Below, piece by piece: positions 11,029 to 20,451 of a stretch of 64,000 nt of DNA. The stretch spans positions 4,814,700-4,878,699 of the forward strand of contig NZ_CP011382.1 in assembly GCF_000734895.2 (NCBI RefSeq). The letters run 5' to 3'. Positions within the stretch are counted from its first letter, which is position 1. Each line of letters starts with the position of its first letter. The notes under the pieces are model-generated. The model was given only the letters and a program-made list of their open reading frames with translations. It was not told where the DNA came from and searched no databases. The stretch is from Calothrix sp. 336/3. Its GTDB lineage: Bacteria > Cyanobacteriota > Cyanobacteriia > Cyanobacteriales > Nostocaceae. A program made the position numbers and the translations under genes.

Positions 11029-11358
11029 CTATTGACCACAACACTTATCAATTCCCAGGCTTTCTAAAAGTAGATCGCTAACAGCGTTGGCGATCGCAAA
11101 TTCTCCATAAAAGCTTTTGGAGAAATCAAAGGACTGCATTTCTGTGACAATGGCAATGACCAAGCAACCTAGGTCATTTTCCCCTTCCATTCTTTGACGT
11201 TTAAATATTTGAGCAGCACGTTCGGCGATAGTTTCATTGACTGCTTCAGGAAGAAATTCTGTGTCTAGCCAATGCTGCAAACGTTCTTGTAACCATTTTG
11301 ACTCCTGTTGGGGATTCATGGCAGGTGGCAGGGTAATAGATGGAATTGGTTCAGTCAT
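11029..11358 (-). CDS. Conserved cyanobacterial protein of unknown function
   Basis: The 109-residue product looks soluble and helical, with a Pro-rich N-terminus (PSITLPPAMNPQQE) and then WLQERLQHWLDTEFLPEAVNETIAERAAQIF. The spacing of Trp/Leu residues and the charged composition read as a genuine protein, and I believe similar proteins occur across filamentous cyanobacteria. No catalytic motif is visible. It is divergent from aat (114 bp apart) and convergent with rpsN. Confidence 0.75.
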   Translation of the reverse strand: MTEPIPSITLPPAMNPQQESKWLQERLQHWLDTEFLPEAVNETIAERAAQIFKRQRMEGENDLGCLVIAIVTEMQSFDFSKSFYGEFAIANAVSDLLLESLGIDKCCGQ

Positions 11359-11472
11359 TATGAATATGGAAAAACAGAATACAGCGAAACAGAATAGTTA
11401 TGGGTTTGGTTGCTAATTGCTAAGAGTTGTGATTCAGCCATTAGCAATCAGTACTGTGTCTTGATTTATTCT

Positions 11473-12048
11473 ATGCAATACGATGTTAAAGCTATTGTTC
11501 AAGGCTATGCCCAAGGTTATTTTCTCATGGCAGATGAAGATAATCTCTTGGGTTGGTATAGTAGCCGCGATCGCACTCTTATACCCCTGGATGCACGCTT
11601 CCATTACCCAACCTCTCTACGACGGGTATTAAATCAGCAAAGATTCACCACTGCTGTAAATCGTGATTTTGCCGCAGTTGTGGAAGGATGTGCCAATCGA
11701 GATACTACTTGGATATCTCCAGAACTGAAAGATATTTACCATATTCTCCATCAAAATGGTTGGGCACACAGTTTTGAAACTTGGCAGGGAGATGAACTTG
11801 CTGGAGGTATTTTAGGCATAGTGATTGGAGGTGCTTTTATTGGCGAATCAATGTTTTATCGCATTCCCGATGGCTCAAAAGTCGCAATGGTAAAGCTTGT
11901 CGAAAGATTGCGGGAAAGAAATTTCCTCTTATTTGATGCTCAAATGATGAATCCCCATCTGCAAAGGTTTGGTGCATACCCTATGTCAGATGAGGATTAT
12001 CAAAATTTACTTTGTCAAGCATTGCAACGGCAATGTGTACTAGATTGA
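11473..12048 (+). CDS. aat: Leucyl/phenylalanyl-tRNA-protein transferase
   Basis: Adds Leu or Phe to proteins with N-terminal Arg/Lys, marking them for ClpS/ClpAP degradation (N-end rule). The family blocks are present in order: [23 protein letters not shown], then [25 protein letters not shown], then [12 protein letters not shown], then the C-terminal [18 protein letters not shown]. It has 191 residues. The ATG at 11473 fits the family start; the upstream in-frame TTG at 11410 does not. Cyanobacterial members, like this one, are shorter than the E. coli enzyme. Confidence 0.95.
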   Translation: MQYDVKAIVQGYAQGYFLMADEDNLLGWYSSRDRTLIPLDARFHYPTSLRRVLNQQRFTTAVNRDFAAVVEGCANRDTTWISPELKDIYHILHQNGWAHSFETWQGDELAGGILGIVIGGAFIGESMFYRIPDGSKVAMVKLVERLRERNFLLFDAQMMNPHLQRFGAYPMSDEDYQNLLCQALQRQCVLD

Positions 12049-12392
12049 GAAAGGTTACAGGAAGTATCGCTAATTACTGACACTTTCATCCCCTGTATGG
12101 AGAAATTGGAGAAATTAGAAAATTCTCTTTTCCCCTGCTCCCCTGTTGCCTTAATTAACGTTAGTTCGATGAGCTTGGATACTTGGATAAATCGAAAAAA
12201 AAACTGTCCCAACGGGGATTATACATCCCTGTCTCATATCCAAAGTCCATTAAAAATGGACTCGAAATACAAATTGAATCCTTTGCTATCAGTCCTCTTG
12301 TAGAGGACTTCAGCTATTAGACGACGATTTCTAATCGCTGTCTAGAACCGTTGAACTCACGTTTAATTACAAGTATTCAACTGGAGGTGATA
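12049..12392. other. 344-bp region between aat and the island end
   Basis: Contains the hairpin array described separately. The plus-strand frame over 12097-12303 is purine/pyrimidine-biased, crosses the hairpins and is not a credible gene. Confidence 0.5.
12195..12343 (-). ncRNA. Four-hairpin array ending in a U9 tract: terminator region or candidate small RNA
   Basis: Read on the minus strand, downstream of the polymerase-like gene, four compact inverted repeats follow one another: 12319-12343 (11-bp arms, 2x2 mismatch), 12291-12309 (perfect 8 bp, 3-nt loop), 12244-12262 (perfect 8 bp, 3-nt loop) and 12212-12232 (8 bp with one G-U). After the last comes TTTTTTTTT (plus-strand A-run 12195-12203). 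The two central hairpins share the same outer five bases. The U9 end supports termination of the island transcript. The extra hairpins suggest a stable 3'-UTR RNA. No matching coding frame exists. The plus strand can form the same stems. Confidence 0.5.
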
Positions 12393-13829
12393 TTAAATCT
12401 GGGGATGATTTTGTTGATGTTTGTAATACTTGTGCCCAACTAACACCATAGTCAAAAATCCCCACAGTAAAATACCTTGAAAACCTAACATGACGCTACT
12501 AATCGGTATAGAAGCTACACAGGCAACACCGATCGCCCTCGCACCTGCCAAGAAAGTATCTATTTTGACCTCACTGAATTGAAAAACAGTATACAGGAGT
12601 GTCATCAATGCACTGAGGTAGAAAATTGCTCCAAACCAACCTAAGGTAAAAAATGTGTCTAAAAAACCACTATCAATGACGATGGGTACGAGGATTCCTT
12701 TCTCATTCACAGTAAATGTATTGCCAACGCCATTACCCAAATAATTACTTAAAGCTTTACTTAAACCATCTGCATAAATGTCTTGTCGGGCGGTGGCACT
12801 ACTATCATCTTCTAAATTAGTAAAGGTTTGTAAGCGTTTACCAATAACATCAGAAAAAGGTTCAATGGTGGTAAGGGGAATTACACAAATTCCTAAAGCG
12901 ACAACAGTTACAATCAGACGCATCTGAATATGTTGCTTCAAGGAACTGAGTAACATCATTAACCCAATTAACCAACATCCCCACATTGTTCGCACCAAAG
13001 TCAGCAGGAAAGATAAGTATCCAACCATTGCCGCAGGTACTTTGATCGCTGTCTTGGCGTTAGTGAATAATAGTAATAATCCAGCTGTCAGCATTGTCGA
13101 AAAGGGACCAGGAGATGCCATCGTACTCCAAACCCGAATTTGCATAGGCTCTGGACGACCAAAAGCTCCTAATTTAGTACTAATTAACCAGAATCTGTCC
13201 CATTCTGGTGCAACTAAATACTGATAGATGCCATAGGCTCCAGTTACAAACACTGCCCAGACAAACACCCGTTGTAGAGTATCTCGGTATTGGGGATAAT
13301 AGCGCCAATTTAATAATAAATAACAACTGAAGCTAATCGGTGTCAGCCAGTCTAACATCCCACGAGCGGCGGTGAAAGCTGAAGTCTTAATAAAACCGAC
13401 TAGGAAACCATAGAAGATACCTAACAGCGCTAATACAAACGGTAAACCACCAAGACGGGGAATTTTGGGTAAATTCATCAAGGTGGGATAAAGAGTGATT
13501 AAATTAGCGAGGTACTGGGAAATGAGGATGAAACGACTTTCATCAAAGGTGGAGCGGGAATCGATGAGACGGGATAGGAATGGTGTAATGAACCACAGCC
13601 AAAAACAAAAACCCGTATACATCAAGGGGTAGCGGATATATAGGAATATGGCTATCAAAAATGTGATGAGAACATATCCTGGACGAAATATGCTCCCTAA
13701 TCCACCTGCAATACACACGGTGGAAAATAGCACTAGCCCCATAATTGCTAGCCATGCGAGTATGGGCTGTTTCTCGATGATGACGTTATTTTGAGAAGAT
13801 TGGGCTGGTAACACCTGTCTATCGATCAT
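12393..13829 (-). CDS. O-antigen polymerase/ligase-like polytopic membrane protein (HEP island)
   Basis: The 478-residue product is almost entirely membrane spanning (about 11-12 hydrophobic segments). One long periplasmic-type loop near 330-395 carries SATARQDIYADGLSKALSNYLGNGVGNTF, the position where Wzy/WaaL proteins keep their large catalytic loop. By family it would polymerise repeat units or join polysaccharide to a carrier at the outer face of the inner membrane. It is the last gene of the island, 214 bp after the preceding glycosyltransferase gene, and is followed by a U-tract terminator. Polymerase versus ligase cannot be told from sequence alone. Confidence 0.8.
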   Translation of the reverse strand: MIDRQVLPAQSSQNNVIIEKQPILAWLAIMGLVLFSTVCIAGGLGSIFRPGYVLITFLIAIFLYIRYPLMYTGFCFWLWFITPFLSRLIDSRSTFDESRFILISQYLANLITLYPTLMNLPKIPRLGGLPFVLALLGIFYGFLVGFIKTSAFTAARGMLDWLTPISFSCYLLLNWRYYPQYRDTLQRVFVWAVFVTGAYGIYQYLVAPEWDRFWLISTKLGAFGRPEPMQIRVWSTMASPGPFSTMLTAGLLLLFTNAKTAIKVPAAMVGYLSFLLTLVRTMWGCWLIGLMMLLSSLKQHIQMRLIVTVVALGICVIPLTTIEPFSDVIGKRLQTFTNLEDDSSATARQDIYADGLSKALSNYLGNGVGNTFTVNEKGILVPIVIDSGFLDTFFTLGWFGAIFYLSALMTLLYTVFQFSEVKIDTFLAGARAIGVACVASIPISSVMLGFQGILLWGFLTMVLVGHKYYKHQQNHPQI

Positions 13830-14043
13830 ATTATATTTAGTTAATTATACGTAAATATCAAAAACTTATATTTATTTTGTACAAAGGTTATGCCCAAGTT
13901 GTAGTTGGCAAACTACATAATGATGCAATAGTTTTTGAGGTGGGAAGCTAATAAAGCACAATTACAAGCCTGACAACTCCACTACAGCACTTTTAAATCT
14001 TATTAATTAGCCAAAATCTATTTTTACCTTCTAAATATTTACT

Positions 14044-15027
14044 CTAACTTTTACTCCTTAACCCTTCTTCTGCTGTCAATAGTGGCAACTCAGGATTTTT
14101 ACTACCTTCATGATAGGTTTGCCATCCTTGCCAACGTCCTTGCAGAGATGCCAACCATTTTCGCCAAACAATATTTCCTTGTTTCGGGTAAAGTCGCAAT
14201 ACTTGTAATAAGCCAAAGGCATCCCTAGTGCCAATAAATACAGCCCAGAGGATAAATACCAACTGACGTAGTGGTGAGAGATATTCTAGTAGGGCTAGGG
14301 TTTCGTTATGAACTGCGTTCGTGAGAGCGAGTTGGTTAAAAGAATCACGCTGATCTTCGTCAAATCTTTGGGCTGGGAAATGATCAACTGCGATCGCGGG
14401 ATCATAGATTAATTTCCATCCCCGGTGTTTCAGTTTTAAACTAAAGGCAAGTTCAAAATGAACCTGAGCGCCAGTACCTAGCATTCTTTCGTCGAAGTGC
14501 ATTCCGGCGATCGCGCTACGTCGAAAAGCCATATTCACTCCCTTGAGAACATCGACTTCCCGAACTGTACCGACTCCGAGATGGTGATTGCCAATCACCC
14601 TACCGCACCATTGCAGCTTACCAACTATCTCCCTTTCCCCGGGTTCTTTGATTTTGCCGTTGACATATTGCCAATCTTTGCCACCAACTCCGCCAATATG
14701 ACTATCACTGAGAAAATAATCTTCTATTTTGGCAAACCAATCACGATGGGGAGCAGAGTCATCATCGGTAAAGGCAACAATATCACCTGTAGCAGCATCT
14801 AACCCTGCATTCATCGCTGCGACAACACCGGGAACTTTGACTGTAACTGTTTGTAAGGGTAAGTCTTGACTATTAAATCCCTGGAGAAAATCCCAGGTTT
14901 GGTTATCGGTATCTCTAACTACTACAATTACTTGGTCGGCTGGACGAATTTGGGTTTGTAAAGCTTGTAAACAGTTGATTAAATCTGAAACACGTCGGTA
15001 GGTGGGAATAACAATTGTAATTTTCAT
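14044..15027 (-). CDS. Family 2 glycosyltransferase (HEP island)
   Basis: Predicted inverting GT-A transferase of 327 residues. It starts ITIVIPTYRRVSDLINCLQAL, has the metal-binding FTDDDSAP (about 88-95), and then the acceptor-side GGKDWQYVNGKIKEPGE. A C-terminal hydrophobic segment LVFILWAVFIGTRDAFGLL may hold it at the membrane. The donor and acceptor sugars are unknown. It lies 8 bp downstream of the GT4 gene, which indicates cotranscription. In my recollection a GT gene occupies this place in the Anabaena HEP island. Confidence 0.9.
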   Translation of the reverse strand: MKITIVIPTYRRVSDLINCLQALQTQIRPADQVIVVVRDTDNQTWDFLQGFNSQDLPLQTVTVKVPGVVAAMNAGLDAATGDIVAFTDDDSAPHRDWFAKIEDYFLSDSHIGGVGGKDWQYVNGKIKEPGEREIVGKLQWCGRVIGNHHLGVGTVREVDVLKGVNMAFRRSAIAGMHFDERMLGTGAQVHFELAFSLKLKHRGWKLIYDPAIAVDHFPAQRFDEDQRDSFNQLALTNAVHNETLALLEYLSPLRQLVFILWAVFIGTRDAFGLLQVLRLYPKQGNIVWRKWLASLQGRWQGWQTYHEGSKNPELPLLTAEEGLRSKS

Positions 15028-15035
15028 TACAACTC

Positions 15036-16220
15036 CTAGTGGGCGATAGAGGTAGTAGATAGGTATGAAGTCGTAACTGCTGGAGTCGGAGAATTGACTG
15101 TCGCCAGTTCTTCAAATAACTGAATGTAATTGTCTGCCATGTTTGCCCAGGTATTTTGTTCTGCGACGCGACGACTGGCTAGACTCATTTGCTCTCGTAA
15201 TTGGCGATCGCCCTGAAGTTGACTCATCGCTGCGGCTAGTCCGGCAATGTCATCGGAATTTGATAAAACAAAACCACATTCGGATGTGACTAATTCTGCA
15301 CCCCCAGCAGAGGTAGCAGTAATCACTGGTAAACCTGATGCCATTGCTTCTAACATCACTAGGGTACAGGCTTCATAGCGAGAGGGGAAGATGAAACAGT
15401 CTACAGCTTGCATAATTTGGGCAATATCTCGACGAAAACCCAAAAAATGGACGCGATCGCTAATACCTAGTTCCTGAGCCAGGGCAGGATAGGGACTATC
15501 TGTGGTATTCCCTGCTACTGCTAAATGCATTTCAGGAACTTGTACCAGGGCTTTGAGAATGGTATCTAAATTCTTGCGATTAGTGCGAATATCCCCAGCA
15601 AATAGCCCCATGGTGACATTTTCCGGTAACCCGTATTCTTGGCGACTTCTATTCCCGGGGACAAATTCCTCTGTATCTACACCATTAATAATTACCCGTA
15701 CCTGTTCTTCAGGTAAACCCACTTCGGTAATTAATTCCTGGCGAATTTTATCGGAGACGGCGATCGCTACTTTAGCTCTCGGAAATATCTGTTTTTCCCA
15801 GTAGGCATTTAAAGCGCTGTACAGCCAATGATACAGCCCATAGATATTCTTATTCACCCGTGCTGTATGTACAGGAGATTTTAACCAAGCGCTATGAATA
15901 AAATGGGCTACATTGACATCACAAGCAGCAGATGTTACCGCACCACAGACTTTGACAATATCAAATTCCTGACGATGCTCTTTCAACCAAGCAGCGCTCT
16001 TGCGGGAAAAGGCAATTTCACTTAGTAGTTGGGCTGGGTAATTGGGAATATCAAAATGTATCCATGTCACCTGGGGATGCATCTGTAATTCTGGAGCAAT
16101 TTTCTTACAAACCAGGGTTAAATGATGTCCACGACGAATTGCTCCCCAAACAATTTCATAGTTTACCCGTCCTTGACCATCACCCTTCATCACATAGGGC
16201 GTGACAATACAAATTTTCAT
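15036..16220 (-). CDS. Family 4 glycosyltransferase (GT-B fold, HEP island)
   Basis: Retaining glycosyltransferase of 394 residues. The N-terminal acceptor domain starts MKICIVTPYVMKGDGQGRVNYE. The C-terminal donor domain has GVDTEEFVPGNRSRQEYGLP, then NRKNLDTILKAL, and the EX7E nucleotide-sugar motif in FIFPSRYEACTLVMLEAMASGLPVITA (about 280-306). No membrane helix is evident. It is 8 bp upstream of the next GT2 gene and 89 bp after the preceding one, so it belongs to the same transcript. The sugar specificity is not predictable by eye. Confidence 0.92.
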   Translation of the reverse strand: MKICIVTPYVMKGDGQGRVNYEIVWGAIRRGHHLTLVCKKIAPELQMHPQVTWIHFDIPNYPAQLLSEIAFSRKSAAWLKEHRQEFDIVKVCGAVTSAACDVNVAHFIHSAWLKSPVHTARVNKNIYGLYHWLYSALNAYWEKQIFPRAKVAIAVSDKIRQELITEVGLPEEQVRVIINGVDTEEFVPGNRSRQEYGLPENVTMGLFAGDIRTNRKNLDTILKALVQVPEMHLAVAGNTTDSPYPALAQELGISDRVHFLGFRRDIAQIMQAVDCFIFPSRYEACTLVMLEAMASGLPVITATSAGGAELVTSECGFVLSNSDDIAGLAAAMSQLQGDRQLREQMSLASRRVAEQNTWANMADNYIQLFEELATVNSPTPAVTTSYLSTTSIAH

Positions 16221-16309
16221 GTTTTTAACTGACTTATGAATATTTTGCTAAATCAATGAGTGTCAGGAAGTTTGTTGGTTGCAAAAAACTTCACTGAGTT
16301 TAGAAATGT

Positions 16310-17194
16310 CTATTTTCTTTCAGGAAAATATTCTAAAGACATATAGTTAGAAACTAAACCCATGGTTTGAAATAATTTGTCAAACCCTTTAATACCGCCT
16401 GTTTTTAGTGAATGTGCCGCAGTATGTACAGATGCAATGAGTAGGAATAGCAATGCCTTGATTTTCTCTGTTTCTGTTGAGAAATAGCGTTTGAAAGTCA
16501 CATAAATTCTAGAAGCTTCATGATAGGGTTGATAAAAGTCTCGATTTATCTCCGAAGGTAAATGTACGTTTACAGCTTCTGGACAAATTGTAATTTTGTA
16601 ACCTTGCTTAACCGCTCTAGTTGTAAAATCTACTTCATCACAACCATAAACTAACTTCTGATCAAATAAGACTTTATCAAATACTTCTCTAGGAAAAACA
16701 GCACTATTAATCACTACAGTTTTAATTTCATCCCCTGTTTGATAGGGAACTCGTTGATAACCAAGAAAATCTTGATCGTGGGGAAAGATTAAATCTTCAT
16801 AGTGGTTGAGTTGAGGTCCAGTAACGATGACTTTACTAATATCAACTGCCGTTTTTGTACTATATGTTTGTAGATGTTGTAAAGCTTGGGCGAGGAAGTT
16901 TTCCCCTAAAATTACATCATCATCAATGAATAAAACATGGGAACCCTTGACTGCATTTAAGGCGTTGTTCCGATTTGCTCCCAATCCTAATCTCGGACCA
17001 GCTAAATATCTTACATGAGTATATTCTGACTTCACTAATTCTGCGGTAACTTCATCGGTGCTATCATCGGAAACAATAATTTCAAAATATGGATAGGTCG
17101 ATGTTTCCAAAGAATTGAGAGCTTGACGTAAATTATCTGGACGATTGCGGGTGCAAATACAAACTGAAACTTTAAAATTCTCTATCATAGACAT
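16310..17194 (-). CDS. Family 2 glycosyltransferase (HEP island)
   Basis: GT-A type transferase of 294 residues: VSVCICTRNRPDNLRQALNSLE, then IIVSDDSTDE, then the DxD-type FIDDDVILGENF (about 91-102), then a YGCDEVDFTTRAVKQGY helix with an ED-like acidic pair that normally provides the catalytic base. A C-terminal hydrophobic stretch KALLFLLIASVHTAAH may be membrane associated. Two ATGs are possible (17194 and 17188). The minus-strand GAGG about 10 nt before 17194 favours the first. It lies between the other GT genes on one strand with short gaps. Confidence 0.9.
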   Translation of the reverse strand: MSMIENFKVSVCICTRNRPDNLRQALNSLETSTYPYFEIIVSDDSTDEVTAELVKSEYTHVRYLAGPRLGLGANRNNALNAVKGSHVLFIDDDVILGENFLAQALQHLQTYSTKTAVDISKVIVTGPQLNHYEDLIFPHDQDFLGYQRVPYQTGDEIKTVVINSAVFPREVFDKVLFDQKLVYGCDEVDFTTRAVKQGYKITICPEAVNVHLPSEINRDFYQPYHEASRIYVTFKRYFSTETEKIKALLFLLIASVHTAAHSLKTGGIKGFDKLFQTMGLVSNYMSLEYFPERK

Positions 17195-17242
17195 ATGTTT
17201 TTCCTCTAGTGCTATTGTCTGAGATAAGTGATTTATCGTAAC

Positions 17243-18211
17243 TTAAAAACGACTGGCTAAGGATGGAGGAAAAAAGCTTAATATTAGTGCGACAAGGGTT
17301 CTAAGACTAAACTTTTCCCGCAGCGATCGCCAAAAGTAAGGACGCGCTACCTCGGGTTTTTTGGCTCGCATTAAACCAATACCCAAAGTTGTACTAATAT
17401 GGTTTTTTTTCTGTTGAAAGAAATCATGAAATTCTCGTAAATTAGTATCTTTCAACAACTGCTGATAACAGAATAAATCGGCTTCTGCCTTTTTAATTTT
17501 GGATTGATAATTACTTTTTCCACTTTGCTGAGTATCAGTATTCTCATGCTCACGATAATTCGTCAGTTTCTCTGGTACAAAATAAGCTCCTAAACCGGAA
17601 TGACAGCAAAGATAATTGATAAATATATCCCAAGAACCACCCACCTCTGCCGGAATTTTTGACCATTCCACCACATCACGACGAATCACAGATGCTGTTG
17701 CCGAAGAAACTGCACCATCAACTAAAGCTTGTTTAATAAATGGTTGATATATACCCTCTGATAAATTAGCCCGATGAAAGGCTTGAGAATATTCCTCGGT
17801 TAAAGTATAGTTAATACTACCATCGCCGTTAATCACGTAATGGTCGCAAAATGCTAAGGCTAAATCAGGATTGGCTTCTAAATTGGGAACTAATTTAGCT
17901 AAAAAATCAGGCTCCCAAACGTCATCATCTAAGAGGAAGGCAATATATTTACCCTGAGCTTTTTGTGCTGCTCCCATGGTATTTTGGAACATTCCCAAAT
18001 TTTGGGTATTGCGAAAAAAACGAATTCGAGAGTCGGCAAAGGAATTAATAATTTCCTGGGGATTTTGTTCACTACAATTATCAGAAACAATAATCTCAAT
18101 ATTCTGATAGGTTTGTTGGATAGCACTCCTCAAAGCTATCTGTAAGTACTCCGGACGATTATAGGTAGGAGTAATCACACTGACTAAAGGAGTGGAATTG
18201 TGGTTTGGCAT
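17243..18211 (-). CDS. Family 2 glycosyltransferase (HEP island)
   Basis: GT-A transferase of 322 residues. It opens with PLVSVITPTYNRPEYLQIALRSAIQQTYQNIEI, has IVSDNCSEQNP and the metal-binding FLLDDDVWEPDF (about 92-103), and ends in a basic C-terminal region without a clear membrane helix. A strong ribosome-binding site (AGGAGAG, 7-8 nt before the ATG on the minus strand) fixes the start. It is the first gene after hepA, separated by 137 bp that contain a small hairpin (18298-18312), so readthrough from hepA is plausible but not certain. Confidence 0.92.
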   Translation of the reverse strand: MPNHNSTPLVSVITPTYNRPEYLQIALRSAIQQTYQNIEIIVSDNCSEQNPQEIINSFADSRIRFFRNTQNLGMFQNTMGAAQKAQGKYIAFLLDDDVWEPDFLAKLVPNLEANPDLALAFCDHYVINGDGSINYTLTEEYSQAFHRANLSEGIYQPFIKQALVDGAVSSATASVIRRDVVEWSKIPAEVGGSWDIFINYLCCHSGLGAYFVPEKLTNYREHENTDTQQSGKSNYQSKIKKAEADLFCYQQLLKDTNLREFHDFFQQKKNHISTTLGIGLMRAKKPEVARPYFWRSLREKFSLRTLVALILSFFPPSLASRF

Positions 18212-18348
18212 TCTTGAACTCTCCTGACACTATTTGAACTACTGCTACGTACCAGTGTTTTCCGGATATACATCAGAGTATTTTTGACTTTCAGTAATAT
18301 TCAGGGTGAATAGTCAGTATATTTAACCAGCATCCCTGTCAACCATAG

Positions 18349-20175
18349 TTAACCTGTTTGCCCTAGTTGATGCTGCATCTGATGGTATTTCCAAAGTTTA
18401 CCCTTAAGCTGGAGTAAATCTTGATACTTGCCTTGCTCAACTATTTGCCCAGCTTCCAAGACTACAACTTTATCAGCTTGAGCAATTGTTGATAGTCGGT
18501 GCGCGATCGCAATCACTGTTCTACCTGCCGAGAGTTTTTCCAGAGATTCCTGGATTAATTTTTCTGATACCGAGTCTAATGCACTAGTTGCCTCATCTAA
18601 GATGAGAATTTCTGGATCCCTTAATAAAGCACGAGCGATCGCAATTCTTTGTCTTTGTCCACCTGATAAGCGCACACCGCGATCGCCTAAAATAGTATTA
18701 AATCCATCAGGCATTTGTTCAACAAATTCTAAAGCATTTGCCTGTTTCGCCGCTTCTCGAATTTCTGCCTCTGTAGCTTCTGGTGTTCCGTAAGCAATGT
18801 TATCCCAAACCGAAGCATTGAAAATGAAGGTATCTTGACTAACTACTGCCATTCTCCGACGCAGAGAGTTAATTTCATACTCCCTCAAATCAACCCCATC
18901 AACAAATACATGACCCTCAGTCGGATCATGAAATCTCGGAATTAAATCCGCAAGGGTTGTTTTACCAGCCCCTGAACCACCCACCAATGCGGTCATCTTA
19001 CCCCGTTCAATGGTAAGTTTAATCCCACTCAGCACCAAATTTTCTGTATCATAACCAAAATCAACAGATACTAAGTCTATGGCATGACGAAACTTACTAA
19101 ACTGAATATTGCCATTTTCAAAATAGTGCTGATTATTAATTTGTAAAGCGCTTTTAATTGCCTCCAAGGAACCAGTTAATGTACTCATAAATGCAAATGT
19201 GCTATTCAGTTCCTGAATGTTAGGAACAGCACGGAATAACACGAAGAAAAATGTCAGTAATGGTCCAGGATTTAAGGTGAATTTTGTAAAAGCAACAATA
19301 ATCAGAACAATCAATACCGTTGTAGAAATTACCTCGGCGATCGGTTTTACTAAACTCCAAGCCATGACGACTTTCATCGAAGCGTCTAATTGTTCGTCAC
19401 TAGCTTGGTAAAAACGTCGTCTCTCAAATTCTTGCGTCCCACAAGCGTGGACAGTTCTGACACCGTTAATAAACTCTGAAGCCCTAGAATTGAAATTTGC
19501 ATTAGCTTCGGAAATCCCAAAACTACTCTCTCTAACCCTCGCATTTAAATTTGATAAGCCTGCCGCTAATAGGGAAAAAACTAAAAGACAAACTATAGAT
19601 AACTGCCACGAGATAAAAAACATCGAAATCCCGTAAACTATGACAGTTAAGCTCCTGGTAAAAATATACGATACAGCGCCAAAACCTGTCTTAATCCTCT
19701 CAACCTCTGTTGTGATAACATTCATAATTTCGCCAGATCTTGTTTTGGCAAAATAACTCAGAGGTACTGCCTGCAATTGCTCAAATACTTGCAGACGCAA
19801 ACGATTGGCTAAATTTAATTGAGCTGACTCCGTATAGATGCCCCCAAAATAGTTAAAAGTAGCCCGCATCCAAGTACTCAAAAGAATAAAGGCAGAAATT
19901 AGATATAAAGGATTAATCGATGTGCTACTAATCCAAGCATCTAAAAACTCAATACCTATCTTGGCTTTAGCGTTAGGTGTAGTTAAACTATTAAGAAACT
20001 GTAACAGGAAGCCAATACTGACACCCTCAAATGTGGCTGCAAGTATTGAGAATACAACCGCTAAAATAGTAATTTTGCGAAAGTGCTTAAACTCTCGCAA
20101 TATTAAACGGTTTTGTTGCCAAAATTTACTGGCTTGGAACAACTTCCGTAATGGTTGAGGGACTTTCAAAGGCAT
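18349..20175 (-). CDS. hepA: HepA-like ABC exporter for heterocyst envelope polysaccharide
   Basis: Full half-transporter of 608 residues with a fused six-helix membrane domain (about 35-320) and ATPase domain (about 365-608). Walker A GGSGAGKTT is at 399-407, the signature LSGGQ at 503-507, Walker B ILILDEAT at 523-530 and the H-loop His at 559, all intact. Length and gene neighbours match Anabaena HepA, which is needed to form the polysaccharide layer of the heterocyst envelope. The transported substrate here is inferred from that match. Its 276-bp upstream region has a TATAAT on the minus strand (20230-20235) 55-60 bp before the ATG, and a 10-bp inverted repeat nearer hepC, so it may have its own promoter, as known for hepA in Anabaena. 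Confidence 0.88.
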   Translation of the reverse strand: MPLKVPQPLRKLFQASKFWQQNRLILREFKHFRKITILAVVFSILAATFEGVSIGFLLQFLNSLTTPNAKAKIGIEFLDAWISSTSINPLYLISAFILLSTWMRATFNYFGGIYTESAQLNLANRLRLQVFEQLQAVPLSYFAKTRSGEIMNVITTEVERIKTGFGAVSYIFTRSLTVIVYGISMFFISWQLSIVCLLVFSLLAAGLSNLNARVRESSFGISEANANFNSRASEFINGVRTVHACGTQEFERRRFYQASDEQLDASMKVVMAWSLVKPIAEVISTTVLIVLIIVAFTKFTLNPGPLLTFFFVLFRAVPNIQELNSTFAFMSTLTGSLEAIKSALQINNQHYFENGNIQFSKFRHAIDLVSVDFGYDTENLVLSGIKLTIERGKMTALVGGSGAGKTTLADLIPRFHDPTEGHVFVDGVDLREYEINSLRRRMAVVSQDTFIFNASVWDNIAYGTPEATEAEIREAAKQANALEFVEQMPDGFNTILGDRGVRLSGGQRQRIAIARALLRDPEILILDEATSALDSVSEKLIQESLEKLSAGRTVIAIAHRLSTIAQADKVVVLEAGQIVEQGKYQDLLQLKGKLWKYHQMQHQLGQTG

Positions 20176-20379
20176 GGCTACTTTCTACAGTGATTGCAAT
20201 TAAAATATACTACTGAAAATTATACTGAGATTATAAGATACTTTATTTAGTCAAGATATTTAAGATAAACTAACTTCACTATCTGCGCAGTTATCTAATA
20301 TACATCCCGATACTGCTTGAGAATTTACTTGACTATACTCAAATATTGAATAGCTAGGGTAATATCTGCAAATAAATAA

Positions 20380-20433
20380 AATTTCAGTAGCAAAGTTAAA
20401 CATCTAAAATATCTTCACATTGTTACTGAAATT
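20380..20433. repeat. 10-bp inverted repeat between hepC and hepA
   Basis: AATTTCAGTA and TACTGAAATT are perfect complements separated by 34 nt, just downstream of the hepC stop. On the minus strand the second arm is followed by TTATTTATTT, so it may act as a weak terminator or attenuator. Alternatively it is a two-half-site operator for hepA. Confidence 0.4.
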
Positions 20434-20451
20434 CACTTTTTTTCGACACAC

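Noticed and set aside
12097-12303. 68-codon plus-strand frame downstream of aat
   Set aside because: It crosses the hairpin array, has biased composition and no family resemblance. The inverted repeats explain the sequence better.
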